DNA from: Selaginella moellendorffii
Taxonomy: Eukaryota; Streptophyta; Lycopodiopsida; Selaginellales; Selaginellaceae
DNA: 64,000 nt
Direction: 5' to 3'
Assembly: GCF_000143415.4 (NCBI RefSeq)
Contig: NW_003314300.1
Coordinates: 104,908-168,907, forward strand
Part shown: piece by piece, positions 11,133 through 21,313 of the stretch
Layout: the number at the start of each line of letters is the position of its first letter
Numbering within the stretch: position 1 is the stretch's first letter
Made by a program: the position numbers and the translations under genes
Notes under the pieces: generated by a model
The model's input: the letters and a program-made list of their open reading frames with translations, nothing else
Told to the model about the DNA's origin: nothing
Database searches by the model: none

Positions 11133-12806
11133 TTAATTGAACTTTGTATAAGTACATAGAGTTCTGCCTTGAAAAAATTTCTCTACTAGATCTTGCGCAT
11201 TCGCTAGGTTCTCATCCAGTTCCCATGTTGTTTCGTAGTGTGGAAATCCTTTCCACTTCACATGGAACTCTCTCAACTCACTTCCTTGTCGCTTGCTCTT
11301 GCACGCATTAAGGATGGCCTCAACTTCATATTCCTCTTCCCTTTGGATAACCTCAGGTAAAGGTCTTACTTGGTCCTTGCAAAATAGATCCTCAAAGTAC
11401 GGCTTGAGTAAGTTCATGTTGAACACTGGGTGCATCTTCCCCATCTCTCGAGGAAGTTAGAGACAGTAAGCCACTTTACCGATTCATGCCTCAATCTCGT
11501 AAGGCCCCACGAACTTGCTTAAGGAACTCAAAATTAGTTCATTTACATGAATACATGCATTTTTACCTTTGGGTCAACTTTTGGTTAATCCCACTTGGTA
11601 GCCTAAGGTTCTTGGTGTTCAACCACACCTTCTCCCTAGCTTGGAACTCTACATCTCGGTGCTTCTAGTTTGCGTACTTGGTTTGCCTTTGTTAAGCCCG
11701 TTCTAAGGAATCCCTCACTAAATTCCAAATGTTGAGTCTTTCCATCGTGAATGCCTCCACTGCAGGTAACTCTCCATGATACTCGGCCATGCCGAGTTCC
11801 ACAAGACCTTCAATAGCTCGCCCATTGATAACTTCCCATGGACTCACCCCAATACTCGAGTGTGGTGAGTTGTTATAGCACTTTTCCGCAAGTCCCAAAT
11901 GACTTACCCAATCGGATTAGTCTTCTAAAATATAGCATCGCAAATAATCCTCTAGCTGCCTATTCACCCTTTTCATTTGTTCGTTTGTCAAGAGGTGTTA
12001 GTGCCATCAAACTTGACTTAATACCCAATACCTGTCTGTGGGTGATAGGTTGTGCTGAATTTCAACTTGGTGCGATACTGTTCCAGAAGAGTTCTCCAGA
12101 ACCTACTAGTGAAGATTTTATCTCGATTTGAAATTATCTCTTCTGGCCTACCCACACTTGAACCATTTATTCGAAGAACAGCTTCGCCACACTTTCCACA
12201 TCCACTTCCGTTGTGGTGGGTATGAAATGTGCCATCTTCGAAAATCGGTTCACCACCACGAATATTGCATCGAACCCCTCGCTTAAGGGGAGTCCCGTGA
12301 TGAAGTCCATCATAAGACATTCCCATGGCCGATCTGGAATTAGGATGCTTTGTAACAAGCCCCCACTAGCCTTAGTCACGGTTTTGGCCTGCTGATATGT
12401 TGGACATGTCTTTATATAGTCTTGAACGTCCTTGGCCATATTTGGCTAGTGATACTTCCTCTTGAGTAAACCCATTGTCTTGGGCATTCCACTGTGTCCC
12501 GCAAGAGGTCTGTCATGACACTCTTTTAAGGTTACCTTCCTTAGTTCCCTTTCAGGAACATACACCCTTGCTTGTTTATAATAGATGAGTCTATTGTGTT
12601 TTGCATAACTTGTTTTCTCTTCTGTTGGCAACTCAGCTCTCTGGTGAGCTTCTCGCGCCTCTTGGTTCCTCAGCAACACTTTTTGTGCTAGACCATCATT
12701 CTTATATGTTGTCCACACATCGTCTCAAAAGGTTGTTGTCGCGCTAGATATCGCCAACTTCAAGCTTGCTTTTCGACTTAAAGAATTTGCCACAATGTTG
12801 CTCTTC
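11133..12806 (-). pseudogene. Integrase and chromodomain portion of chromovirus pol (broken)
   Basis: Integrase zinc-binding residues appear as ECHDRPLAGHSG...TCPTYQQ, the usual second Cys of the last pair being Tyr. The core includes PWECLMMDFITGLPLSEGF and VVVNRFSKMAHFIP. Further down are SVGRPEEIISNRDKIFTSRFW and AEKCYNNSPHSSIGVSPWEV, the typical gypsy integrase core end. The last open block (11133-11444) carries PVFNMNLLKPYF and a chromodomain with EFHVKWKGFPHYETTWE. The pieces lie in different frames, so the gene is dead. A chromodomain would normally direct integration to modified heterochromatin. Confidence 0.9.
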
Positions 12807-12811
12807 CCAGG

Positions 12812-13003
12812 TGTAAGCTCTTGAATTTGGTCTTCCCGAGAGGTCACCCAACCTAGTTTATTCAAACCCAAGGACACTTAAGCTCAAATATCCCAAGACC
12901 CTTAACCAATTGGAAAAAGGGGTGCACTCTTATTCATGGCCCTTTCCCTCTATATTTGAACCCTATGGACTGTCTCTTGAGTTGTTCTCTTTGGTTGCTT
13001 ACA
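12812..13003 (+). mobile_element. 192-bp solo-LTR/SMART-like insertion with perfect target duplication
   Basis: The unit begins TGTAAGC and ends GCTTACA (a 7-bp inverted terminus with TG/CA ends). It is flanked by CCAGG at 12807-12811 and 13004-13008, a perfect 5-bp target-site duplication. It interrupts chromovirus pol exactly inside the Lys-Pro-Gly codons at the RNase H/integrase boundary: upstream reads ...LYKPG, downstream resumes GKSNIVANSLSRK. Related copies occur at 45119-45301 and 45452-45630. Size and structure fit a solo LTR of a very small LTR element. Confidence 0.85.
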
Positions 13004-14470
13004 CCAGGTTTATACAGAATCTCGCAATCAAACTCAACCAAAGCATTGGCCCACCGACTTTGTTTCCCTCTTATGTCGGGTTGTGACAAGAAGTGTTTCG
13101 TTACCACATTATCTGTGTAAACTTTGAAGTGCCTCCCAAGGTAGTGTCGCCACTCCTTGAGCGCCTTGACCACCGCAAATAATTCCTTCTCATAGGCAGG
13201 CCACTTTTGTTGAGCCTTGTCCAACTTCTTCAAGAAGAACACCACTGGAAAGTTGTCTTGCTTCAAAACTGTGCCCAACGCAAAGTCTGAAGCATCTATT
13301 TCTACCTTAAAGTCCTTACTATAGTCAGGTAATACTAACACGAGTGTCTTCCTCAACTTCCCTTTGAGGTGGCCAAATGCCACTTTGCATTCTGTTGTCC
13401 ATACCATCTTCCCTTTACCTGTTTGGTCCGTTAACAGTAGGCTACTCTCAAATAATGTCTGATAAACTTTCGATAGTAGTTGCATAACCCCAAGAACACC
13501 CTCAACTCATGTACATTCGATGGTCACTCCCATTCCTGAATCGCTTAGACCTTCTTAGGGTCCACCTTGAGCCCGTCCTGGCCCACCACATGCCTGAGAA
13601 ACTTTACCTTTTATTGAGCAAAGTTGCATTTGCTCTCTTTAGCATACAATTTGTGTTCCCTTAGTTTCTCAAACACCTTTGTCAAGTATTCGGCATGTTC
13701 CTCTAGCATCTCGCTATAGATCAGAATGTCATCAATATAGACAACCACAAAGTGATCCAAATAGGGTACAAAGATGTGGTTCATCAGCACCGAAAACGTT
13801 GATGGCGCATTACACAGCCCAAAGGGCATCACTAGAAACTCAAAGCTCCCATACCTTGTTCAACAGATTGTCTTTTCAATATCTTCCTCTACTACCTTGA
13901 TTTTGTAGTATCCTGACCTTAGGTCAATCCTCAAGAAGTATTTTTCCTTGCCCAACCTCTCAAACAAGTCCTCAATCTTTGGCAAAGGGTACTTGTTCTT
14001 CTTTGTATACTTGTTGAGCAATCAGTAGTTTATGCACATGCGTATAGATCCATCTTTCTTTTTCACAAATAACACTAGTGCCCCATATGGCAACTTCCTC
14101 AACCTAACATACCCGTTGTCCACCAATTCTTTTAGTTCGCACTTGAGGTCCTTGAGTTTCTTTTCGTTCAAACGATAGGGGGACGAACCACTGCCTTAGC
14201 ACCCTCGACTAGCTCAATTTTGTGTTCTATCGGTCGTGTGGGGGGCAAACCCGCCGGTCGCTCCTCTGGCATGGTATCCTGGAATTGGTCTAACACCTGC
14301 TGAATCACTAAAAGTACTTCTTTTGTTCCTGTCTTTTTGTCACTCTTCACCAAGAGTAAGCACAAAAATGCTGCCTTGGTTCCTTTAGTGAGTTGTCCTC
14401 TTGTGGACACTAAGTTTAAGCAAGAGTCTTTGGCCTTACATTGCTCTACTTTTAGATCTTGGGCCTCCAC
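13004..14470 (-). pseudogene. Reverse transcriptase and RNase H portion of chromovirus pol (broken)
   Basis: The reverse transcriptase shows [12 protein letters not shown] and the active-site motif [11 protein letters not shown] (13611-13832), preceded by KYPLPKIEDLFERLGK and a Y-F-L-R-I-D-L-R-S-G-Y-Y block. RNase H follows with ALGTVLKQDNFPVVFFLKKL, YEKELFAVVKALKEWRHYL and KVYTDN (12934-13485). In-frame stops occur, for example between RMCINY and LLNKYTKK, and frames change between blocks. Motifs are well preserved despite the breaks. Confidence 0.9.
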
Positions 14471-14476
14471 CCTAGA

Positions 14477-15646
14477 TCATTCTCTCTGGGCATTCGTCAG
14501 TACCACAAGGTTCCTCCCTTGTCCATGTAGGGCTACTATGAATCGATTGAACCAATCCATCTCGAAGATTACGTCAAATCCCGCCATATCCAACACGGTG
14601 AAATCCATGTCTACTTTCCATGTCCCTACTTCGACTCTCACTTGTCGAAGTATCTCATCGGTGCTTTGGTTGGCTTGAACAAACTCTATCGTCTTTGGTT
14701 CACCCAGGTATTGCACCGTTAGTCCGGCTTGCCGAACTATGTTTTCAGCCACAAAATTATCCGAAGCACCTGTGTCAATAAGGATCTTAACAAAGCTACC
14801 TCCGAGCTTCCCTCGGAGGGCTAGTAGGTGTCACAAACGACTCTCTACCAAAATTGCTCATGTAATGAGTAACTTTGAGCTAAAGACTAGATCACATACC
14901 TCAATTTGGATTTTACCTGACTTAATGGCTATATTGGCTCTGGCCTTCGTCGAATAGGGACATTCCCTTGAAAAGTGTCCTGCTTCACCGCAGTTGTAAC
15001 ATATGTTGTTTCCCATACTACTAATAGACTTAACCTTTTTATCCATGGGTTTGTCTCTTTTTGCTTGACTCCCCCACGTACTTGCTCGCTGGCCACTAGA
15101 TTTACCTTTCCGAAACCCCAAAGACTCATTCTTAGAGAAACTCCTCTTGAATTTCCCTTTGCTATATGTTCCCCTTAGTTTGGCCCCTTTGCTAAACATG
15201 GACCATGACCCTGTCGTGTTCCTCTTTTGCAGGTTATCATTGAAATGCAACTTGATAGCCATATCTAACGCTTCCTTGTAGTTGGTCAGGTTCCAACGCA
15301 TCACCTCGCCGCGAGCCTAGGTTTGCAAGCTTAATATGAAGGCATGGAACGCATCTATATCACTTATATCCGTGACAAGTATCCTCTTTGCCATAAACCC
15401 ATTCACATACTCTTGAATAGTTCCGGTCTATTTCAGCGTACTTAGCTTATCCCTTAAATGCAGAGTAGCATTCGAAGGAATATAAGTCGCACGGATCCTC
15501 GCCTTCATCATTTCCCAAATGGCCATTGGTCCTTCGTTGGCCTCTGTTGTTCTCCACCAAGACTTGGCATTATCTGCTAAATATGGTTTTGCATATGGGA
15601 CCTTCTCTGAGCTTGGTAACCATAACGCTCGGAAGTAATCCTCCAT
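14477..15646 (-). pseudogene. Gag and protease portion of the chromovirus (broken)
   Basis: Gag begins, truncated, at MEDYFRALWLPSSEKVPYAK and includes AKSWWRT. It ends with a CCHC zinc knuckle, CYNCGEAGHFSREC (within 14858-15304). The aspartic protease follows with LIDTGASDNFV at about 14745-14790 and the second strand DVIFEMDWF. Stops and frame changes separate the parts. No primer binding site is found where gag meets the flanking repeat at 15657, so the 5' end of the element is lost. Confidence 0.85.
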
Positions 15647-15656
15647 ATCGACTAGG

Positions 15657-16550
15657 AAAAGAAATTAACACCAATTCATCCACTTTGTACTCCACAAGTG
15701 AATGATGATGGGAGTTGTAGTGTTATTGTTGTCCCATTTGTACATGGCCCAGGTGTTCGGCAGACTCTACTAGAACAAGTGGAAGAATGCTCATCAAATA
15801 TTGATTCTACGACTTAGCTGTAAGCCATAAATTTTCCTTTCCAATTTACTAGCTTACCTCATTTATCTGACCAACCCCACCTTGGCCTTTGCTAAGTCCC
15901 CTCACCAAGGTTCCCGCTTATTGCACCAACTTCTACTTGGTCTTACTTGGTTTCAACTACCCACTCCACGAGCAACAGAACATTAGCCATCTATTCACGG
16001 ATTCCCAAATCTCTCCTAATCCCCCTCCCCGGGTTAGACTAAACTTAAGGTTGGGCTACCCTCCCCCCAAGCACAAGCAGCCAAGCCCCCCAAGCCTCCA
16101 AGTTTTTAACCCCCCTTGGTACAACAAGACATGATTATGGGACCCTCTAAATCCCAAGCCTTTGGTGCAACATTTTTTTCGGGACAATGGGGCAAAATAC
16201 CATGGCCTAACGGCTTAGTATAGGTACCTTTACCCCCCCCCCCCCCCCCCTAACTTCCATCTTGAAGGGAACGCCCAAGCCCCTATGAAGGGCGAGGACC
16301 AATAAGCCACAAGGTACTCAAGCACCGTAGTCGGTTTCCGAGAGTGGGAGCTGCTCTTAAGCACTTCCTTGGGTGGCCCCTCCGGCACCACTCGAGTCCA
16401 TGCTCACTCCCACCCAAGGCCCTTCAATCCCAGTCTCAACCTCAAGTCAGTTTGAAAGCACCACTGGAAAGTTCTTTCAAGACTAATTCCTAGACCTCAC
16501 TATCCCTATTATATTTTTGGAACCCCCTACAACCCCCCCCCCTCGATCGT
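15657..16550. repeat. Right copy of the ~0.9-kb direct repeat flanking the chromovirus
   Basis: Partner of 9588-10540 in the same orientation. It contains an 18-base C run at 16233-16250. The sequence ends in a C-rich stretch just before ATCGTCACTTACA at about 16545. It abuts the truncated gag at its left end. Confidence 0.65.
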
Positions 16551-18215
16551 CACTTACAAAAACAAATATTCCCATTAGACTTTGTTACAAGATAAGCTTT
16601 ATACACCTAAGGACTCAACGACTTTTAAATAACACCCTTTTTCAACATTTCCTTAACGCTTGCATGAAATTTTTTGATCTCTTTGGATGATTAATGACAA
16701 ATAAGAACCTTGATTGGGCGAGTATCCCCAGTTGAAATAGATGATGTATTGCAATCCTAGCCTCAGATAATATGTCAAATTCAAAGAGATCGACATCTCC
16801 TTTATGAGCCGGTCAATTGCTACAACACAAAGACCGTCAAAGGGATCAGAAAAGAAAAGAGAGGAACAAAATGGAAATATATGAGGAAGTAATAGGGAGA
16901 CAAAAGTGATGGAAGCAAAGGTAGAAGCAAAGGGATGAAAAAAAATAAAAATGAGAAGAATAAAAGAAATATAAAGAAGTATAAGACAAAGAGGAGAAAC
17001 CTCAAAGTCACATTTGGCATAATAGCATTGCAACAAATCCATACTAAGGATGAGGTCAAAAGCTTAATTTAGCACCACCTGTAATGACTGCAACTCAAAC
17101 TTGAGACTACCTATACACACAACCAGATCCATCTCATCCCATGCATATGTGTGTATATACAGTTGTTGCTATAAAAAATGAAAATTGGAAAGTGGACCAG
17201 TTACTACATGTTTCTAGAGAAAAGAAACAAAAGAAAAATATAATATGATACAAATGTAAATAGCAATATGTGGCAATAAACTGAGCAATAAAAGATAAAT
17301 TTGAGCTTGTATCAACCAACATGAAGAGAAGAATATAAGACCTTTTATTAAAAAAATGAGCTTGGAAAGTAAACACTAGATGAATTAGTGCCAAATGAAT
17401 CCTTTGATGATACTCTCAAAAGAAATATAAAAAGGTCACTGATATATTTACACAAGATCCCTTTGTTACACACATGACTCCTTATTTCGGAAAAGCATAT
17501 TAATGTCTAGACCTTCCACTATAGCAGCACCAACAGGATGTTGTTGATGCCAAGGTGTCCACCTAAGAATTGGAGGTCATCAATCCAAAAAATGCAAATA
17601 ATTCTAATAAGTGTAACCAACTTTATCACATGCCCAATAGTAGACATTACGGCTACAACTATATTTTCGCCTTTGTCTTTGAACTTGGGTAGCAGCAACA
17701 TCAACCTCCATTGAAATAGAACCATTTCCCATAGGAAATGGAATTAAAGAATGTATAACAAGAAGTGGAACCAAGATCTTAATAAAGTGCTGAGCACAAC
17801 ATTCCAACATATTTGGCTTCGCATGAAGCAAGAGGCTTCGAAAATGAATGCTAAATTGAATTATGAACTCAGATGGCCTTTGACGAGGACAGTGCAATTG
17901 TTGAAAGGCATCATTACACCAAATGTGCATTTGAAGATGTTTGAGAGAATGTTCCAATCCTTATGAGTGGCTATATTTAAACCATTGTACCATTGCAACA
18001 CTGTCCCTTAGAGACGTGAGAAATTCACGCAAATGCTGAGTATTGTCCCAAAAATGATATGTGGCAATCACCATGAAGTGATGGAACCAATGATACACAT
18101 CATCCCTAGGAAGAACTTCAGCTGAATTTGAGGATTGGCAGTAAAAGTAGGAAGAGCTATACCATGTGTTGTGAATGCTAGTATCAATTGAGTCTGATTG
18201 TTTAATTGCAACCAC
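16551..18215 (-). pseudogene. Relic of a second LTR retrotransposon (gag and protease)
   Basis: On the minus strand, 17519-17957 reads HCPRQRPSEFIIQFSIHFRS followed by a degenerate zinc knuckle (VYYWACDKVGYT). Further on, about 17000-17090 reads AFDLILSMDLLQCYYAKCDF, which matches the gypsy protease pattern D-L-I-L-G-M-D-W-L with several changes. Stops are frequent and base composition is very AT-rich, so this is an old, inactive copy. It lies beside, but is distinct from, the chromovirus at 11133-15655. Confidence 0.6.
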
Positions 18216-19274
18216 ATAGCATTAAAAAATTGCATCAATTATTGCTCTAGAATTAAAGGAGGAGGAGGCTACTCCTCTACCATATAAATAAATGAAAAGA
18301 AAAAAACAAAAAAGAAAAAATTGAAAAAAAATTACAAAGAAAGGGAGATCTAAACAATATAAAATCTAGATCTGTAGCAAAATCCTAAATCAAAGCACTC
18401 CTTAAAAAGGACAATTCAAGCTATTTTTTATTTCCACCAATGTGAGTGAATGGAATATGGAAATACGATATATAAAATGTGCATATTAATTAGCCCAAAA
18501 ACCCTAGTTTATATATAAGAGTAAGTGGTCCGGATTGAAATCAATCTGATGGTTTCCAACATCCCACTACATTAATATTAGTATATGGTATCTTAGCTAT
18601 ATATTTGGGCTTCATAGTATAAAATATTTATATCATTTAAAACATTATATAAGTATTATTTTCATAGATGGTTTTATTTAAATTATAAGATATAATAAAT
18701 GATTGGAATAAAACATTACACTTATAAAAATTTAAATATAAAAACATTTTATTTATGTTATATTACAGAAATATTAAATAGATGATTGAAATTATTGAAT
18801 TATTTATTAATAAAATAAAATAAAAACATTTTAATAATATTACTCCACTACAATATTTTATATATAACAGTCATAATTACTTTTAATAATTTTATAAATT
18901 TATATTACTTAATTCTAAGTTTTTATATAATTTTTAAATTTAAAACCTACATTATACAAATGATGGGATTGGTACTATATATCAACAATATTACCAATGT
19001 ATAAATTCCTAAATTAAGAAAGAAAAAAATAAAAGTATTTTGATTTATTTATTAATAATTTTGAGAGACGGTCTACAAAGAAATAAATTTATTTACCCTA
19101 TATACATGATGCATAAAAGTACACAGAATGGCTTATTAGCATTTTTGTTCTTATATTTCTATTCTTAATTTTTAAACTCAATACTTAATCTAAAATACAA
19201 ACTTAAATTTAACTTTGATACTAAAAGTTTTAAAATTTTATTTTATTTTATAAGAGACCAAACTACAATATATA

Positions 19275-19282
19275 TGTGTGTG

Positions 19283-19374
<92 letters not shown>
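19275..19374. repeat. (TG)n(TA)n microsatellite
   Basis: A short TG run followed by about 41 consecutive TA dinucleotides. The apparent Ile-Tyr open frames across it are artefacts of the repeat. Confidence 0.95.
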
Positions 19375-19377
<3 letters not shown>

Positions 19378-19629
19378 TATTAGCCCATATCTATATAAAG
19401 TATTTAATGTGTTCTCTCACCACATTAACAATATTCATACATATATACCTAGAACTCATCCTCTCAAAAAGATGGAAATTGTTTTGAGTTATATACTAGA
19501 ATTTGAAGGAATATGGTATTGATGATATAACTTGTTATTAATCCCTTTCTCCACATATACAATATTTAAAGAATTAACTTATTGAATGTTGTGTTAAATG
19601 TTATAAACTTGAAATTCAATATATTAAAT

Positions 19630-19760
19630 AAAATCTTTTTTACCTTGTACTCTATAGGTGGATAATGATAAAAGTTATAATATTGTTGTTCTCCCACTTG
19701 TATATGGCCCCAAGTGTTTAATAAATTGTAATTAGACTAATGGAAGAATGCTTGTGGCAA
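19630..19760. repeat. Third, decayed copy of the chromovirus-flanking repeat
   Basis: ACCTTGTACTCTATAGGTGG, then ATGGCCCC...AAGTG and GGAAGAATGCTTG align with 9600-9725 and 15670-15795. Differences are mostly C-to-T and G-to-A, giving a more AT-rich copy, as expected for old methylated repeats. Confidence 0.6.
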
Positions 19761-21304
19761 TCATAAGCATTATACAATCATTACTATATAAAAGCTCATA
19801 TGATGAAGAACTTTGCACCCTTGTAACATATATAAATACCAGAAAAAAGATAAATTACAATCTTAATCCAAATGTTAAAATTATTATACTTTACAATGAT
19901 CTCTTTGAAAGTCTTAACAAGCCATCCTATCATATATTATTTTTTGCAGATAATAAGCACATGTGAAAATTTAGCGTATTCTCAATTAAGACATTAAACA
20001 TTAAAAATGCCTTAAAACTCAAGAATATTCTTCATTAAAATCCATTTTAGATAAAAATGTTAGAACACTACTTGATTGACAAAGAAGTAAACAATAATCA
20101 TTAATGCATAGCAAAAACACTAACTTCCACCTAATTAGTTAGGCAATCAGAAGGAAATAACATATTCATTACCAAAAGTTGATTATGGAAAAGGCCTATC
20201 AAATCAAACACTAACTCCTCAAATTAATGGGAAATTATAATTGATTCAAACTGGTTTTTAAACATAGAAAGGAGTATTATAAACTTAGCACTAGATGCAA
20301 TTATGTATATATTAAATAACATTTCATTGCTTTTTCAGCTAATAAAAAGACATATATAACTTTATGAATCACATGACAATGTCTCACATGCCTATATAAA
20401 ATAGAAGATTCATGATAAAAGTGGAGGAAGCAAAGAATAAAGACTAAAAGCACCATTAGTGGCAAATGATCATTAGATCAATCTCTACAAAATAAAAAAA
20501 GATTGTTTAAAAGATGATATTGAGCATATAAATGTTAAAATAACAAGTTATCACCAACCTTTGGATCCATCACTCAATCTTTTAAGGTTCATGAATCTTT
20601 TCCAAAGAAGGAAAATTTCTTACAGATATTAAATGTAAAAAAAAAAACAATTTCTGAAATACATTTGAAAAATCCAATAATGCAGGAATAATAAGCTCTT
20701 CATGAACAAGAGAACAAGTGAAGAGGGAAAAGAGCTCAAGAAAGAGTATAATTCTTTTATTTCAACAATAAATTAATAGCAATATAATCACTCGCTAATA
20801 ATGCCAATAAAGATACAAATATAGAAACTACAATTAAACATTATTGATTGCAAGGTACAACTAATGTACACAGTAAGATGATACTAACTAGAACTCTCTT
20901 GCATTGACACACCTCTGAAAGCCACACACATGATATACAAGATTATATGCTTAGGGATGTTAAAACTTTTGATAAACACCCTTTTCTAGCATCTTTCTGA
21001 AATTAGCCTATAAAATTAATCTCCTTTGGTGATCAATGTTGAACATAAATGGTTCAATCCCATACTTCTACCAATTAAAGGGAGTATCCCCCAAATAACA
21101 AGCAGCCAATTCAATAGGTTGAGGCACTACCAAGACTAATCCTTTGGTAGGGAGTTCCTTGTATTCCAAGAACGTAATTCCTTAGTCAGACAATTTTAAT
21201 CTCTTCTTCGTTAGTGTCTAAACGAATTTAGCAATCAATTTATTAGGAATTGGCTGCAAATTATATCATCATATAACGGTCTGGAACGTTTGGGCGAAGT
21301 AAAC

Positions 21305-21313
21305 ATGGTTTGA
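21305..21313 (+). promoter_or_regulatory. Three-codon upstream ORF overlapping the PPR start codon
   Basis: ATG GTT TGA at 21305-21313: its stop shares the A of the PPR start codon (TGATG). An overlapping stop-start of this kind can lower initiation or couple it to re-initiation. Whether the transcript includes 21305 is not known. Confidence 0.45.

Larger units (their letters stand above)
11133..15655 (-). mobile_element. Degenerate Ty3/gypsy chromovirus body
   Basis: Reading down the minus strand, the order is gag with zinc knuckle, protease, reverse transcriptase, RNase H, integrase and C-terminal chromodomain. That is the Ty3/gypsy order, with the chromodomain defining a chromovirus. The frame is broken by stops and frameshifts throughout and by a 192-bp insertion, and the gag start is cut off near 15655 where the flanking repeat begins. 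The element cannot encode its own proteins. Confidence 0.9.
18216..21304. other. AT-rich intergenic block, transposon debris
   Basis: About 3 kb of AT-rich sequence with no gene recognised. Positions 20900-21130 resemble 16590-16740, so relics of the same element family reach close to the PPR gene. The remainder holds homopolymer runs and TA-rich stretches only. The PPR promoter should lie at the right end, but no convincing TATA box was chosen. Confidence 0.5.

Noticed and set aside
12812-13003. The 192-bp insertion considered as a MITE
   Set aside because: The 7-bp inverted end could suggest this, but the 5-bp non-TA duplication and TG/CA ends fit LTR integration better.
19274-19522. Ile-Tyr-rich open frames
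   Set aside because: Translation of the (TA)n microsatellite.
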